From Chitinophagaceae bacterium (GTDB lineage Bacteria > Bacteroidota > Bacteroidia > Chitinophagales > Chitinophagaceae): a stretch of DNA of 13,045 bases. The position numbers were made by a program, and so were the translations under genes. Positions 1-7,770 of this stretch are shown here, one piece after another. The DNA is taken from assembly GCA_025362915.1 (NCBI GenBank), contig JANYEU010000082.1, positions 1-13,045 of the forward strand, in the 5' to 3' direction. The notes under the pieces are model-generated. The model had not been told where the DNA came from. It searched no databases and worked only from the letters and a program-made list of their open reading frames with translations. How positions within the stretch are numbered: the stretch's first letter is position 1; every line of letters starts with the position of its first letter.

Positions 1-674
1 CATCCTTAAACACCCTTGCGCATCCAGACACAACCACCAAGTATGTGTTGACTGTTTATTATACCAAAAAGAATACCTGCCCCAAACCGAGTACAGATAC
101 AGTAACCATTACTGTAATACCAACCGTAATTTTAAGTGCGGGTAATGATACTACGGTGGTGGTAAACCAACCATTGGCATTTATGGCAAAAGGTAATACA
201 GATTTTTCCACTGCCAATTATTTATGGACGGCCATTAACAGTAACAATACTTATCTGGACAATAATGCCATATTTAACCCAACGGGCGTTTATGGATTGG
301 GCGTAGATTCTATAACATATATAGTAAGGGCAACAATGAAAATAAGGCAGGGTTGTACGGCACAGGATACTATAAAAGTAGTAGTGTTTCAAACACCGCC
401 TACACTGTTTATGCCAACTGCATTTACACCATCTGGCAATATAAATACCATAATAAGACCCATTCCTGTTGGGGTTTTAAACCTAGATTTCTTTAGGGTT
501 TACAATAGGTTTGGGCAATTGCTATACTCAACTTCTCAAATAGGGGAGGGATGGGATGGTAATTTTAACGGAGTGGCACAACAAGCCGGGGGTTATGTTT
601 ATATGGTACAAGGAAGGGATTATAGGGGCAAAAGGCTTCCGTTAAATAAGGGGACTTTTGTTTTGATACGATAG
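1..674 (+). CDS. T9SS type B / gliding motility-associated C-terminal domain protein (3' end only)
   Basis: This is the C-terminal part of a longer gene whose start lies before the window. The frame is open from base 3 with no upstream stop, so the internal GTG at 45 is not the real start. About 223 residues are visible. The first ~115 look like Ig/PKD-type beta-sandwich modules, with a threonine-rich 'DTTTKYVLTV' strand and a 'SAGNDTTVVVNQPL' segment. The last ~90 residues match the CHU_C family (gliding motility-associated C-terminal domain): 'PTAFTPSGN' near the beginning, then 'FFRVYNRFGQLLYST', 'GWDGNFNG' and 'AGGYVYMV', ending 'GTFVLIR'. In Bacteroidota this domain is the T9SS type B sorting signal, so the protein should be exported through the outer membrane and held at or released from the surface. 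Its substrate or adhesive role cannot be told from this fragment. The next gene begins 13 bp downstream on the same strand. Confidence 0.88.
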   Translation, partial: SLNTLAHPDTTTKYVLTVYYTKKNTCPKPSTDTVTITVIPTVILSAGNDTTVVVNQPLAFMAKGNTDFSTANYLWTAINSNNTYLDNNAIFNPTGVYGLGVDSITYIVRATMKIRQGCTAQDTIKVVVFQTPPTLFMPTAFTPSGNINTIIRPIPVGVLNLDFFRVYNRFGQLLYSTSQIGEGWDGNFNGVAQQAGGYVYMVQGRDYRGKRLPLNKGTFVLIR

Positions 675-687
675 ATTAATAAATAGA

Positions 688-1446
688 ATGAGTAAGATAA
701 TATTGATTACAGGTGCCACATCTGGTTTTGGAAGGGCAATGGCACACAAGTTTGCGAATGCTAAATATAATTGTATCATAACAGGAAGGAGGGCAGAAAA
801 ACTAACAGAAGTAGCCAAGGAACTGACTGATGGATATGGTATAAAAGTATTGCCATTGGTTTTTGATGTGCAGGACAAGAAGGCTGTATTTGAAGCAATA
901 GAAACCTTGCCCAACAAATGGAAAGCAATTGATGTATTGATTAATAATGCAGGGCTTGCATTGGGAAGGGATAGCTTTGAGAACGCGAGCCTTGACGATT
1001 GGGAAACAATGATAGATACCAATGTGAAGGGTTTGTTGTATGTATCAAAAGCCGTAATTCCGTTGATGGTTGCCCATAAAAACGGACATATCATCAACCT
1101 TGGCTCTACCGCAGCAAAGCAAGTATATAAGGAAGGGAATATTTATTGTGCCACTAAGTTTGCGGTGGATGCCATCAGCCAATCTATGCGGATAGACTTA
1201 TTGCCCAACAAAATAAAGGTTACGGCCATTCATCCTGGTTCTGCAGATACAGAGTTCTCTATTGTAAGATTTAAAGGAAATGATGCTAAAGCCACCGCTG
1301 TATATGATGGATTTGAACCCCTTCATGCAGAAGATGTTGCGGATATTGCCTTCTATTGTGCGTCATTGCCACCACATGTTTGCATCAACGATTTGGTGGT
1401 TACCTGTACTGCACAAGGAAGTCCTACACTCTTTTACAAGGAGTAA
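688..1446 (+). CDS. SDR family NAD(P)-dependent oxidoreductase (YdfG-like)
   Basis: 252 aa, the usual length for a classical short-chain dehydrogenase/reductase. The Rossmann cofactor motif TGATSGFG is at residues 8-15, and the basic pair in 'TGRR' (34-35) suggests NADP(H) preference. NNAG is at 86-89, the structural Asn at 112, the catalytic Ser at 140 ('NLGS') and the Y153-x3-K157 pair ('YCATK'). The 'HPG' at 182-184 follows the active site as expected. Overall it resembles the YdfG group (NADP-dependent 3-hydroxy acid / serine dehydrogenases), probably a cytosolic reductase or dehydrogenase of small hydroxy acids; the substrate is inferred from resemblance only. The ATG at 688 lies 13 bp after the preceding stop behind an A-rich leader, so read-through from the upstream gene is possible, though no functional link is evident. 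Confidence 0.92.
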   Translation: MSKIILITGATSGFGRAMAHKFANAKYNCIITGRRAEKLTEVAKELTDGYGIKVLPLVFDVQDKKAVFEAIETLPNKWKAIDVLINNAGLALGRDSFENASLDDWETMIDTNVKGLLYVSKAVIPLMVAHKNGHIINLGSTAAKQVYKEGNIYCATKFAVDAISQSMRIDLLPNKIKVTAIHPGSADTEFSIVRFKGNDAKATAVYDGFEPLHAEDVADIAFYCASLPPHVCINDLVVTCTAQGSPTLFYKE

Positions 1447-1533
1447 TATTTTGAATCAAGGGAACAAAAACATTCTCACTGATATCTTCCTTGCTAATTA
1501 TTTATTTTGCAAGCATAAGCAATCAATTTTCGC

Positions 1534-1782
1534 ATGACACAAATAGATTGGATTGGTTTTATTGGCGTTACCATACTATTGGTAGCCTACTTTTTAAACC
1601 TTACAGATAAATTACAAAAAGACAGTATCACTTATCTGCTCCTCAACCTTTTTGGGGCAGCCATTGCCTGTACTGCATCGGTTCTATTAAAGTATCTGCC
1701 CTTTATCATACTAGAAGGTTGCTGGACAATAGTTTCTATTATTGGTCTGATTAATCATTCTAAAAACAATAGAATAACCTAA
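1534..1782 (+). CDS. Small three-helix membrane protein, CBU_0592 family
   Basis: 82 aa and very hydrophobic, with three predicted membrane segments at about residues 7-22, 32-52 and 55-73, separated by a short 'TDKLQKDS' loop. The pattern (Asp-Trp-x-Gly-Phe-x-Gly at the N terminus, 'LLNLFGA' in helix 2, 'EGCW' opening helix 3) matches the small uncharacterised CBU_0592-like family of inner-membrane proteins. No enzymatic residues are evident and the function is unknown. The ATG at 1534 is 87 bp after the SDR stop. Just upstream is a TTATTTTG at 1502-1509, a one-mismatch relative of the Bacteroidota -7 box, so it may have its own promoter. The 3' end lies in a strong inverted repeat shared with the convergent ppx gene, 22 bp away. 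Confidence 0.8.
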   Translation: MTQIDWIGFIGVTILLVAYFLNLTDKLQKDSITYLLLNLFGAAIACTASVLLKYLPFIILEGCWTIVSIIGLINHSKNNRIT

Positions 1783-1800
1783 ACTTACAATCAGACCAAT
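1741..1800. repeat. 12-bp perfect inverted repeat across a convergent gene junction
   Basis: ATTGGTCTGATT at 1741-1752 is exactly complementary in reverse to AATCAGACCAAT at 1789-1800. Nested inside is a second perfect stem, ATTCTA at 1757-1762 with TAGAAT at 1770-1775, closing a 7-nt A-rich loop. The left arm is in the 3' end of the small membrane protein gene; the right arm lies in the 22-bp gap before the ppx stop codon. Transcripts from either strand would carry the structure. There is no U-tract on either side, so it is not a textbook intrinsic terminator. It may instead stabilise 3' ends or act as a processing site (inference). Confidence 0.6.
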
Positions 1801-1804
1801 TGCA

Positions 1805-2686
1805 CTATTTCTTAATATCCTCATATAATGTCTGTATCAGCCCATCTGCCAAACCTATTTTAGGCACATATATTTCGGATATTGATGCCCATTTCATCAC
1901 ATTCATGTAAACAAGCAAGGCGGGTGCAATTACATCTGCCCGGTCTTCTTTCAGCTTGTAAACCCTTATCAAATCCTGTACACTTTGGTTGCTAAGCTCA
2001 TTGTAAAAGTCTCTGAGTAATTGCAAACTAAGTGGCTTTCCTTCTTTCTTTTTACTGAGGGAAAAGATTTTATTGATGTTTCCACCGCTACCAATGGCCG
2101 TGATGGGTAAGGTAGATTTTGTATTTTCCTTTAGATGATCGCGCATTAAATTCCAAGATGACTCATCCACCTGTCCTTTTAATAAACGAATGGTACCAAT
2201 ATTAAAACTCTCCCTGTACTTCATTTTGCCATCCTCAAAAAAGGTAAGTTCGGTACTTCCCCCGCCCACATCAATGTAGAGATATGAATGCTGCTTATCG
2301 AGCATTTCGGCAATATGAGTTTGATTTATCATGGAGGCTTCCTTATCGCCAGACAATATCTCAATGGTAATTCCTGTTTCTTCCTTCACCTTTTTAATGA
2401 TTTCCTTGCTGTTTTTTGCATCACGCATGGCACTTGTGGCGCAGGCACGGAAGTCGCTCACCTCATATACTTTTAGTAAATGCTTATAGGCTTTCATGGT
2501 TTGTATCAGCATTTCTACACGTTCATCACCAATTTCTCCCTTATCAAATACATCAAAGCCTAGCCTCAACGGTACCCGAACCAGGTTAAGCTTATTAAAT
2601 TCTGGTTTTCCGTTTAGGTTTACAAAAACAGACGATATTAATAATCGTGCTGCATTACTTCCTATGTCTATCGCTGCTAAAGTCAA
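1805..2686 (-). CDS. ppx: Exopolyphosphatase, Ppx/GppA family (short form)
   Basis: 293 aa. This is an ASKHA-fold phosphatase that should release orthophosphate from the ends of polyphosphate chains, or act on pppGpp. The first phosphate loop 'AIDIGSNAARLL' is at residues 4-15, 'SGDKEA' carrying the conserved acidic residue at 112-117, the second phosphate loop 'DVGGGSTEL' at 139-147, and a glycine-rich 'AIGSGGN' near 200. It lacks the C-terminal HD-like domain of the ~500-aa E. coli Ppx, as is usual for the short form. The start is a TTG at 2686-2684: no ATG or GTG lies between it and the upstream in-frame stop, and the conserved AIDIGS begins four residues in. Only one base separates it from the ppk1 stop, so translation is probably coupled to ppk1. 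Ppx versus GppA specificity is inferred from the ppk1 neighbour. Confidence 0.92.
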   Translation of the reverse strand: MTLAAIDIGSNAARLLISSVFVNLNGKPEFNKLNLVRVPLRLGFDVFDKGEIGDERVEMLIQTMKAYKHLLKVYEVSDFRACATSAMRDAKNSKEIIKKVKEETGITIEILSGDKEASMINQTHIAEMLDKQHSYLYIDVGGGSTELTFFEDGKMKYRESFNIGTIRLLKGQVDESSWNLMRDHLKENTKSTLPITAIGSGGNINKIFSLSKKKEGKPLSLQLLRDFYNELSNQSVQDLIRVYKLKEDRADVIAPALLVYMNVMKWASISEIYVPKIGLADGLIQTLYEDIKK

Positions 2687-2687
2687 T

Positions 2688-4757
2688 TTATATTGTTTTT
2701 TGATAAAGATAATGGTATGTTTCTATCTGCGACCGTATCCTCTTTTTCTCATTAGGAGATACGTAATTATTACTTAATGTCTTATCCAAAATCCTAGCCT
2801 TTACGTTATCGCTCAACTGGATTTGAATTATATCCTTCAACTCTTTTCTTATATTTTTATCCAAAATAGGTATGGCAGCCTCCAACCTATGATCTAAATT
2901 CCTAACCATCCAATCAGCCGAACTAATATATATTTTTTCCTTTCCGCCATTTTTAAAGATAACTACACGGGCATGTTCAAGATATTCATCTACAATACTG
3001 ATGGCTTGAACATGGGTTTTTATTTTCTTTTTATCTACTATTGGAGAGAATATACCCCGCACAATCAGATGTATTTTTACCCCGGCTTCAGCTGCTTCAT
3101 GCAATCTTTCTATTAGTTTTGAATCGCTAAGCGAGTTTACTTTTAGGGTAATGGAAGCTTTCTTGCCAGCTTTTGCGTGTTTTATTTCCTTTATTATCTG
3201 TGCCTCAAATGAAGAGCGCATGTTGGTTGGGCAAATCAATAATGTTTTGCATAGATGTAATTGGTTGGTACCTAATTTCCAATTCTCAAGATAGTTAAAT
3301 AGGCGGTTTATATCTGCCATTACTGTTCGCTTCGCAGTTAGTAAGCAATGGTCGCCATATACCTGTGCTGTCTTTTCATTGGGGTTGCCAGTACTTACAA
3401 AGCCATATTGGATGATGCGTGCCCCTATCTTCTTTTTTATCACACATAGCTTTGCGTGTATTTTCATTTTGGGTACGCCTAGCAATACTTTAACACCTTC
3501 TTGTTCTAAAACTTCTTTCCATGCAAGGTTGGCTTCCTCATCAAACCTTGCTTTAAGTTCTAGCATAACCATCACTTCCTTGCCATTGCGGGAAGCATTC
3601 ACCAATGCATTTATTACTTTAGAATTGGATGCAAGCCTATAAGTGGTAATCTTGATGCTTACCACCTGTGGATCCATTGCCGCTTCCCTAAGCAAATCAA
3701 TTACGCTATCATAGCTATGATACGGAAAATTGAGCATCACATCCTTTTTTAGTATAACATCTGTTACACGTATGGCTCCGAGCAAATCAGGGTGTGTGAA
3801 GGGCTTGTTCCGGGTATTTTGCTCTGTAAACACATCAGGAAAATCCATGAAATGCCTATAGTTATGTATCCTTCCTCCAGGAATAATGTTGCTTTTATTG
3901 TTCAGGTTAAGTCTTCTTATCAAATACTCCAACAAGCCAGCATCCATTTCTTTGTCATAAACAAAGCGTACAGGCTTTCCTTTTCTCCTATTCTTAAGTC
4001 CTTTCTCAATCTTTTGCACAAAGGTTGTACTCACATCCTGATCTAAATCTATCTCTGCATCCTTGGTTATCTTAAAAACATGCGCATCAAAATAATCAAA
4101 CCCAAAGTAGGAGAATATTATAGGCAGGTTGAACCTAATTACATCTTCCAATAAAATGATATTCTGTTCGCCTTCGGCGGAAGGTAGCAATACAAACCTA
4201 CCAAAGGCTGTAACTGGGATTTCTATAAGTGAGTATTTCTGTTGGTAAGCATCATCCTTTTTACGCATCACCACACCTAGATAAATGCTTTTATCCCTTA
4301 GATAGGGCATTTGCGGTATGTTTTCTATTATAAGTGGTATTACGTTGCTACGTACCTGTTCATCAAAAAATTTCTTTACAAAAAGTTCTTGTTCTGCCGA
4401 CAATTGTTTTTCATTGAGTAAAAATATATTATCGTCATTTAGTTCCTTAAGTACGCCCTCCCAAATGCGGTTAAACTCTGTTTGTTGCCTAAGTACATTG
4501 GAATGTATTTGTTCAAGGATGTTTTGCGGGTTATCCTCCATGTGCATGTTCAGGCGTTTGCGTTTTTCTGCAAACTCTACCATGCGCTTAAGTGTTGCTA
4601 CCCTTACCCTGAAAAACTCATCTGTATTATTAGAAAAAATACCTAGAAAACGTATCCGCTCTTTTAGTGGCACAGAAAGATCATTTGCCTCCTGCAAAAC
4701 CCGGGCATTGAAGCTGAGCCAACTTATATCTCTCTGGATTAACTTATTTTTTTCCAT
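2688..4757 (-). CDS. ppk1: Polyphosphate kinase 1
   Basis: 689 aa, normal Ppk1 length. It polymerises the gamma-phosphate of ATP into inorganic polyphosphate and runs in reverse, usually at the membrane face. The N-terminal domain opens with the diagnostic 'RDISWLSFNARVLQEA' (9-24) and 'NNTDEFFRVR' (43-52). The catalytic phospholipase D-like domains carry 'KMKIHAKL' with the predicted autophosphorylated His434, 'STGNPNEKTA' (455-464), and 'YLEHARV' with His595, matching the two essential histidines of E. coli Ppk (435 and 592). 'SSADWMVRNLDHR' (612-624) is also typical. The ATG at 4757 is preferred over an in-frame TTG at 4769, because homologues start right at MxxNKxIxRDISWL and the TATATTTG box lies just upstream. 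It is the first gene of a ppk1-ppx operon. Confidence 0.97.
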   Translation of the reverse strand: MEKNKLIQRDISWLSFNARVLQEANDLSVPLKERIRFLGIFSNNTDEFFRVRVATLKRMVEFAEKRKRLNMHMEDNPQNILEQIHSNVLRQQTEFNRIWEGVLKELNDDNIFLLNEKQLSAEQELFVKKFFDEQVRSNVIPLIIENIPQMPYLRDKSIYLGVVMRKKDDAYQQKYSLIEIPVTAFGRFVLLPSAEGEQNIILLEDVIRFNLPIIFSYFGFDYFDAHVFKITKDAEIDLDQDVSTTFVQKIEKGLKNRRKGKPVRFVYDKEMDAGLLEYLIRRLNLNNKSNIIPGGRIHNYRHFMDFPDVFTEQNTRNKPFTHPDLLGAIRVTDVILKKDVMLNFPYHSYDSVIDLLREAAMDPQVVSIKITTYRLASNSKVINALVNASRNGKEVMVMLELKARFDEEANLAWKEVLEQEGVKVLLGVPKMKIHAKLCVIKKKIGARIIQYGFVSTGNPNEKTAQVYGDHCLLTAKRTVMADINRLFNYLENWKLGTNQLHLCKTLLICPTNMRSSFEAQIIKEIKHAKAGKKASITLKVNSLSDSKLIERLHEAAEAGVKIHLIVRGIFSPIVDKKKIKTHVQAISIVDEYLEHARVVIFKNGGKEKIYISSADWMVRNLDHRLEAAIPILDKNIRKELKDIIQIQLSDNVKARILDKTLSNNYVSPNEKKRIRSQIETYHYLYQKTI

Positions 4758-4783
4758 AAAAATTACCAATCTGCTTCACGGTT

Positions 4784-4791
4784 CAAATATA
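4784..4791 (-). promoter_or_regulatory. Candidate -7 promoter element for ppk1-ppx
   Basis: On the minus strand this reads TATATTTG, an exact fit to the Bacteroidota -7 consensus TAnnTTTG. It lies 26 bp upstream of the ppk1 ATG, implying a leader of roughly 20 nt. No TTG was found at the expected -33 spacing, so only half of the consensus is present. It is downstream of the terminator of the preceding gene, consistent with an independent start for the polyphosphate pair. Confidence 0.5.
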
Positions 4792-4837
4792 GGTGCAATA
4801 ACCAACCGTTTAAGCGAAGCGTCAAAAAGCTTTGCAC

Positions 4838-4870
4838 AAAAAAAGGGAGCCACCAATTTGGTGCCCCCCC
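4838..4870 (-). terminator. Intrinsic terminator of the 569-aa exported protein gene
   Basis: Read on the minus strand, a G-rich arm with GCACCA is followed by loop AAT, the complementary TGGTGGCTCCC arm and then TTTTTTT. The stem has five perfect pairs next to the loop, one G-G mismatch, then mostly G-C pairs. It begins about 30 bp after the stop of the gene ending at 4900 and precedes the ppk1 promoter. This is the clearest rho-independent terminator in the window. Confidence 0.8.
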
Positions 4871-4899
4871 TTTATAAAAAGTTTAATTAGAACGTTATA

Positions 4900-6609
4900 T
4901 TATTTTACAAACTGAGCAGTAGCTGTTGTACTTCCACTTACAAAAGAAACAATGTAACTACCCTTGGTAAGGTTACTTACATCAACACTTGTTTGTGTTG
5001 CGCCTACTTGTACAGGATAGATAGCTAAAGTCTTACCAGTAATAGTAGTAATCTTTAATATAGATCCAGCAGTTGCAAGACCATGAGAAACGGTTGCACT
5101 ATTAGTAACTGGATTAGGGGATACACCAATATGTAAGGAAACCTTGTTTATTATGGTAGCTATTCCGCTATAAGTGAACTTGCCATCAGTACTAATCATT
5201 TTTAAACGATAGTATTGTACAGCATTTAATGCACTTGGATCGGTGAAACTGTAAGAAGATGGTTTGTTATTAGCTATAACAGTTTTGATGGCAGTAAATG
5301 ATTTCCCATCTAAACTTTTTTCAATTCCAAAAGCTTTTTGGTTTGTTTCAGTAGCAGTGGCCCAAGAAAGAACCGCACTGCCATTAACAAGAGAAGCTAT
5401 TAATGATGATTTTAAAGTAACTGCCAAAACTGGTATACCAGGGGCAAATGAAACACCCCTAAATTGAGTGTTAGCCAAAGCGGTATCCAACACAACTGCA
5501 GAATCACCTTGCATAGGACCCAATGGAGGATTGTTAAATCCTGATAAATCGAATGCACCAAATAATTTCTTTGTAGACGTGGCAAAAAGTGCTACAGTAT
5601 CGCCGGTATTATAACCAGTTAACCCTCTACAAGCAGCGGCATAAATGGAACCATTATATACCCAAGTGCCAGAAACCAAAGAATATTTTTGAATACCTCT
5701 TTCTACGATAGCACCATTGGTGGCATCATCAGCTATATACAAAACATCACCACCATTAACCTTTAATATTACAAACTGGTATGGAGAAGATTTAGTAGTT
5801 TTCAAACTGGCATATACAGTATCAACCCCTGGCAAAACTGTAATTGTACTGTCTGGTTTATCAATTGAGCCAATACTAGCAAAAGTTACAGATACAGCAG
5901 ATGTACCTGCACCTTTAGGCAAGTATGATGACTGATAAGATGAATAAATTTTGCCATTGTAAACCCCTAATTCACGAGAATTAGGACTCCCTATTGTATT
6001 CTTGGTTTTATTATAAACCGAAACAGGTGTAGCTACCTTAGCTCCCAAATTGGCAGCATAAATACCAGAAGTACTGCTATTGAAGAAAAAGCTAGTGCCA
6101 TCTTTTGAAATTACAGAACGAGGTGCATATCCAGTTTTTACACTTGCGTAAGGAAGTCCGGAAATAGCAGTACTGGTATTAACATTTCCAGCTTGATCAA
6201 CAGTGCCAATCACACGTTCTGTTGAATTAAGCAAGTTTGCAACTTTTACAGTTGAAGTATCTGAACCAGCATTATAACCAGAAAATACTAAGTGAGTGCC
6301 ATCAACTGAACGTGTGATAAATCCTTCAGTAGAACCATTTCCATAAGCAGTTAATAAATAATTACCTGCAGGAGCCGATCCAGACTTAGCGGGTAATGCA
6401 ATAGATTGAACAACAGGAGACGATTTTGTAATTAAGGTAAGTGGGCTAATAAGATGTTCATCAAGAAATACTGGATAAGCCTTGGCACCTAAGGCTGTAT
6501 CACCTGCACCTACTCTATAAATAACAATGTTGCCAGGTGTTAATGGACTTTGTGCTTTTGCAGCCATCAAGCTACAAATAGCAGCTACTAGTGTAAACGT
6601 TTTTTTCAT
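4900..6609 (-). CDS. Exported protein with beta-propeller-like body, FnIII-like domain and T9SS type A sorting tail
   Basis: 569 aa. An N-terminal signal peptide (MKK, hydrophobic core, 'AKAQ' with cleavage near residue 20) targets it to the Sec pathway. Residues ~21-390 start 'LTPGNIVIYRVGAGD' and contain repeated short beta-strand blocks such as 'SVDGTHLVFSGY', 'SKDGTSFFF' and 'NGKIYSSY', like a WD/NHL-type propeller; no catalytic motif is visible. Residues ~400-485 form a fibronectin III-like module ('AVLSWATATETNQKAFGIEK', then 'YYRLKMISTDGK'). Residues ~490-569 are the T9SS type A tail ('VSPNPV', 'LTKGSYIVSF', end 'QFVK'), predicted to be removed as the protein crosses the outer membrane. 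The ligand or role is unknown. The ATG at 6609 has an A-rich leader, and a good terminator follows the gene. Its large share of Ser, Thr, Ala and Gly is normal for surface proteins. Confidence 0.85.
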   Translation of the reverse strand: MKKTFTLVAAICSLMAAKAQSPLTPGNIVIYRVGAGDTALGAKAYPVFLDEHLISPLTLITKSSPVVQSIALPAKSGSAPAGNYLLTAYGNGSTEGFITRSVDGTHLVFSGYNAGSDTSTVKVANLLNSTERVIGTVDQAGNVNTSTAISGLPYASVKTGYAPRSVISKDGTSFFFNSSTSGIYAANLGAKVATPVSVYNKTKNTIGSPNSRELGVYNGKIYSSYQSSYLPKGAGTSAVSVTFASIGSIDKPDSTITVLPGVDTVYASLKTTKSSPYQFVILKVNGGDVLYIADDATNGAIVERGIQKYSLVSGTWVYNGSIYAAACRGLTGYNTGDTVALFATSTKKLFGAFDLSGFNNPPLGPMQGDSAVVLDTALANTQFRGVSFAPGIPVLAVTLKSSLIASLVNGSAVLSWATATETNQKAFGIEKSLDGKSFTAIKTVIANNKPSSYSFTDPSALNAVQYYRLKMISTDGKFTYSGIATIINKVSLHIGVSPNPVTNSATVSHGLATAGSILKITTITGKTLAIYPVQVGATQTSVDVSNLTKGSYIVSFVSGSTTATAQFVK

Positions 6610-6944
6610 AATTGTTCTTTTTTAAGTGTTAATGATACATGGTTGTTTGTTATATCCTCTGTAATTTAAAATCCCCAATTTGCAATTTGTGCAATGCAAT
6701 ATATTTACTAAAGCAATACAAACGTAATTACCGATAAATATATATTCTCGAAAACGATTTCATTCTTACAGGGTTAGTAATAAGTATTTACAATTGCAAT
6801 ATCATGGTTAAAAAATAGTTTATCAATAAATACATTCTTACTTCCCAACATTTACTTTCATTTATATTTCGTAGATACATTTTTGTTCAGATTTGCTTTC
6901 TTTGTCACGAAATATTCTTTCATATTATTAACTAAATTAATTTC
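6610..6944. other. Gene-free divergent spacer, 335 bp
   Basis: A strongly AT-rich stretch between two divergent genes, so it should carry both promoters. On the minus strand a TACGTTTG box occurs at 6719-6726. On the plus strand the nearest -7-like word is CAGATTTG at 6888-6895 (one mismatch to TAnnTTTG). A short inverted repeat (TTGCA and TGCAA around 6680) is too small to judge. I see no open reading frame or RNA gene in it. Confidence 0.5.
6719..6726 (-). promoter_or_regulatory. Candidate -7 promoter element for the exported T9SS substrate gene
   Basis: Minus-strand TACGTTTG fits TAnnTTTG exactly. It lies 109 bp upstream of the ATG at 6609, giving a leader of about 100 nt. No TTG sits at the usual -33 spacing, and such 8-mers arise by chance in AT-rich DNA, so this is a weak call. 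Confidence 0.3.
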
Positions 6945-7703
6945 ATGTTTTTTATACTAAGTAAGCTTCTTTTCTTTTTTATACAGCCATTTAACTGGAT
7001 ATTATTTCTTTTCATTTTGCATCTGGTTACAAAAAACAAAAGAGTAAAAAAAAGATTTTTGATTGCAAGCATCATCCTTTTTGTAATGTTTTCTAACAGT
7101 TATTTACATAACGAAATAGAACTGGCAAGACAGGTGAATGAAAATGGGATTGAGGTTGGGAAACAATATGAGGTTGGTATCCTTTTGGGCGGCATGGCGG
7201 GCTATGACAAAAATAATGTAGGGCATTTTAGTGGGGCGGCAGATAGGTTTATCCAAACAAATATTTTATATCACCAAGGTGTAATCAAGAAAATATTAAT
7301 TACAAGTGGTTCTGCAAATCTGGTGTATAAACAACTGGGAGAAGCCGATTTTATTGTGGAAGAATTAATTAAGTCAGGTGTTCCGGCTAAGGACATTTTA
7401 AAGGAAAACAAATCGCGGGATACTTATGAGAATGCCACTTTCTCCAAACATATCATAGATTCATTACACCTAAAAGGTCCTTTTGTATTAATCAGCTCAG
7501 CCTTCCATCTGCCACGTGCCATGAAGGTTTTTAAAAAAGTGGGTTTGCAGGTGATTCCGTATCCAAGTGCTTTTGTTGCTGTAAAAAAAATATATTCTTG
7601 GCAGGATTATATTTTGCCTTCGCTTAATGTGCTTATGGAATGGGATGGAACAATAAAGGAAATAATAGGCACGGTAGTGTATAAGATTACAGGGAAAGCG
7701 TAA
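6945..7703 (+). CDS. YdcF/ElyC-like membrane protein (DUF218)
   Basis: 252 aa. Two hydrophobic segments (~5-27 and ~38-52), separated by the basic 'TKNKRVKKR' loop, anchor it in the inner membrane and place the DUF218 domain (~75-245) outside the cytosol. Family landmarks are 'GILLGGMAGY' (78-87), 'KILITSGSAN' (116-125), 'SRDTYENA' (157-164) and 'LISSAFHLPRAM' (182-193) with the conserved His188 and Arg191. This is the architecture of ElyC and SanA, proteins linked to envelope integrity, peptidoglycan or polysaccharide lipid-carrier metabolism; the biochemical activity of the family is not settled. The ATG at 6945 is the first in frame and begins the first membrane helix. The gene stands alone and converges on the yigZ gene, with a heptad-repeat hairpin starting one base after its stop codon. 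Confidence 0.88.
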   Translation: MFFILSKLLFFFIQPFNWILFLFILHLVTKNKRVKKRFLIASIILFVMFSNSYLHNEIELARQVNENGIEVGKQYEVGILLGGMAGYDKNNVGHFSGAADRFIQTNILYHQGVIKKILITSGSANLVYKQLGEADFIVEELIKSGVPAKDILKENKSRDTYENATFSKHIIDSLHLKGPFVLISSAFHLPRAMKVFKKVGLQVIPYPSAFVAVKKIYSWQDYILPSLNVLMEWDGTIKEIIGTVVYKITGKA

Positions 7704-7770
7704 GTTAGTTATCAGTGGTTAGTGGTTAGCTGGGAACAACCTAACTAACCACTAACCACTAACAACTAAC
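7704..7770. repeat. Heptad-repeat hairpin (AGTGGTT / AGTTGTT words) between convergent genes
   Basis: Two 31-nt arms, 7704-7734 and 7740-7770, are 27/31 complementary around a 5-nt loop (AACAA). Each arm consists of 7-bp words starting with AGT, for example AGTGGTT at 7715-7721 and 7722-7728, and on the other strand AGTTGTT and AGTGGTT twice each. The left arm starts immediately after the plus-strand stop codon and the right arm includes the last 12 bp of the minus-strand gene. There is no U-tract, so a role as a terminator is inference from position only. Confidence 0.8.

Noticed and set aside
642..1097. 151-aa minus-strand ORF opposite the SDR gene
   Set aside because: The SDR frame has all family motifs; the opposite frame has none.
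4758..4769. Longer ppk1 start at TTG 4769
   Set aside because: Family members start at the MxxNK-RDISWL segment given by ATG 4757, and the TTG adds only four residues.
4318..4890. 190-aa plus-strand ORF
   Set aside because: It is antisense to the 5' part of ppk1, which has clear family motifs; the translation is Ser/Cys/Arg-rich shadow sequence.
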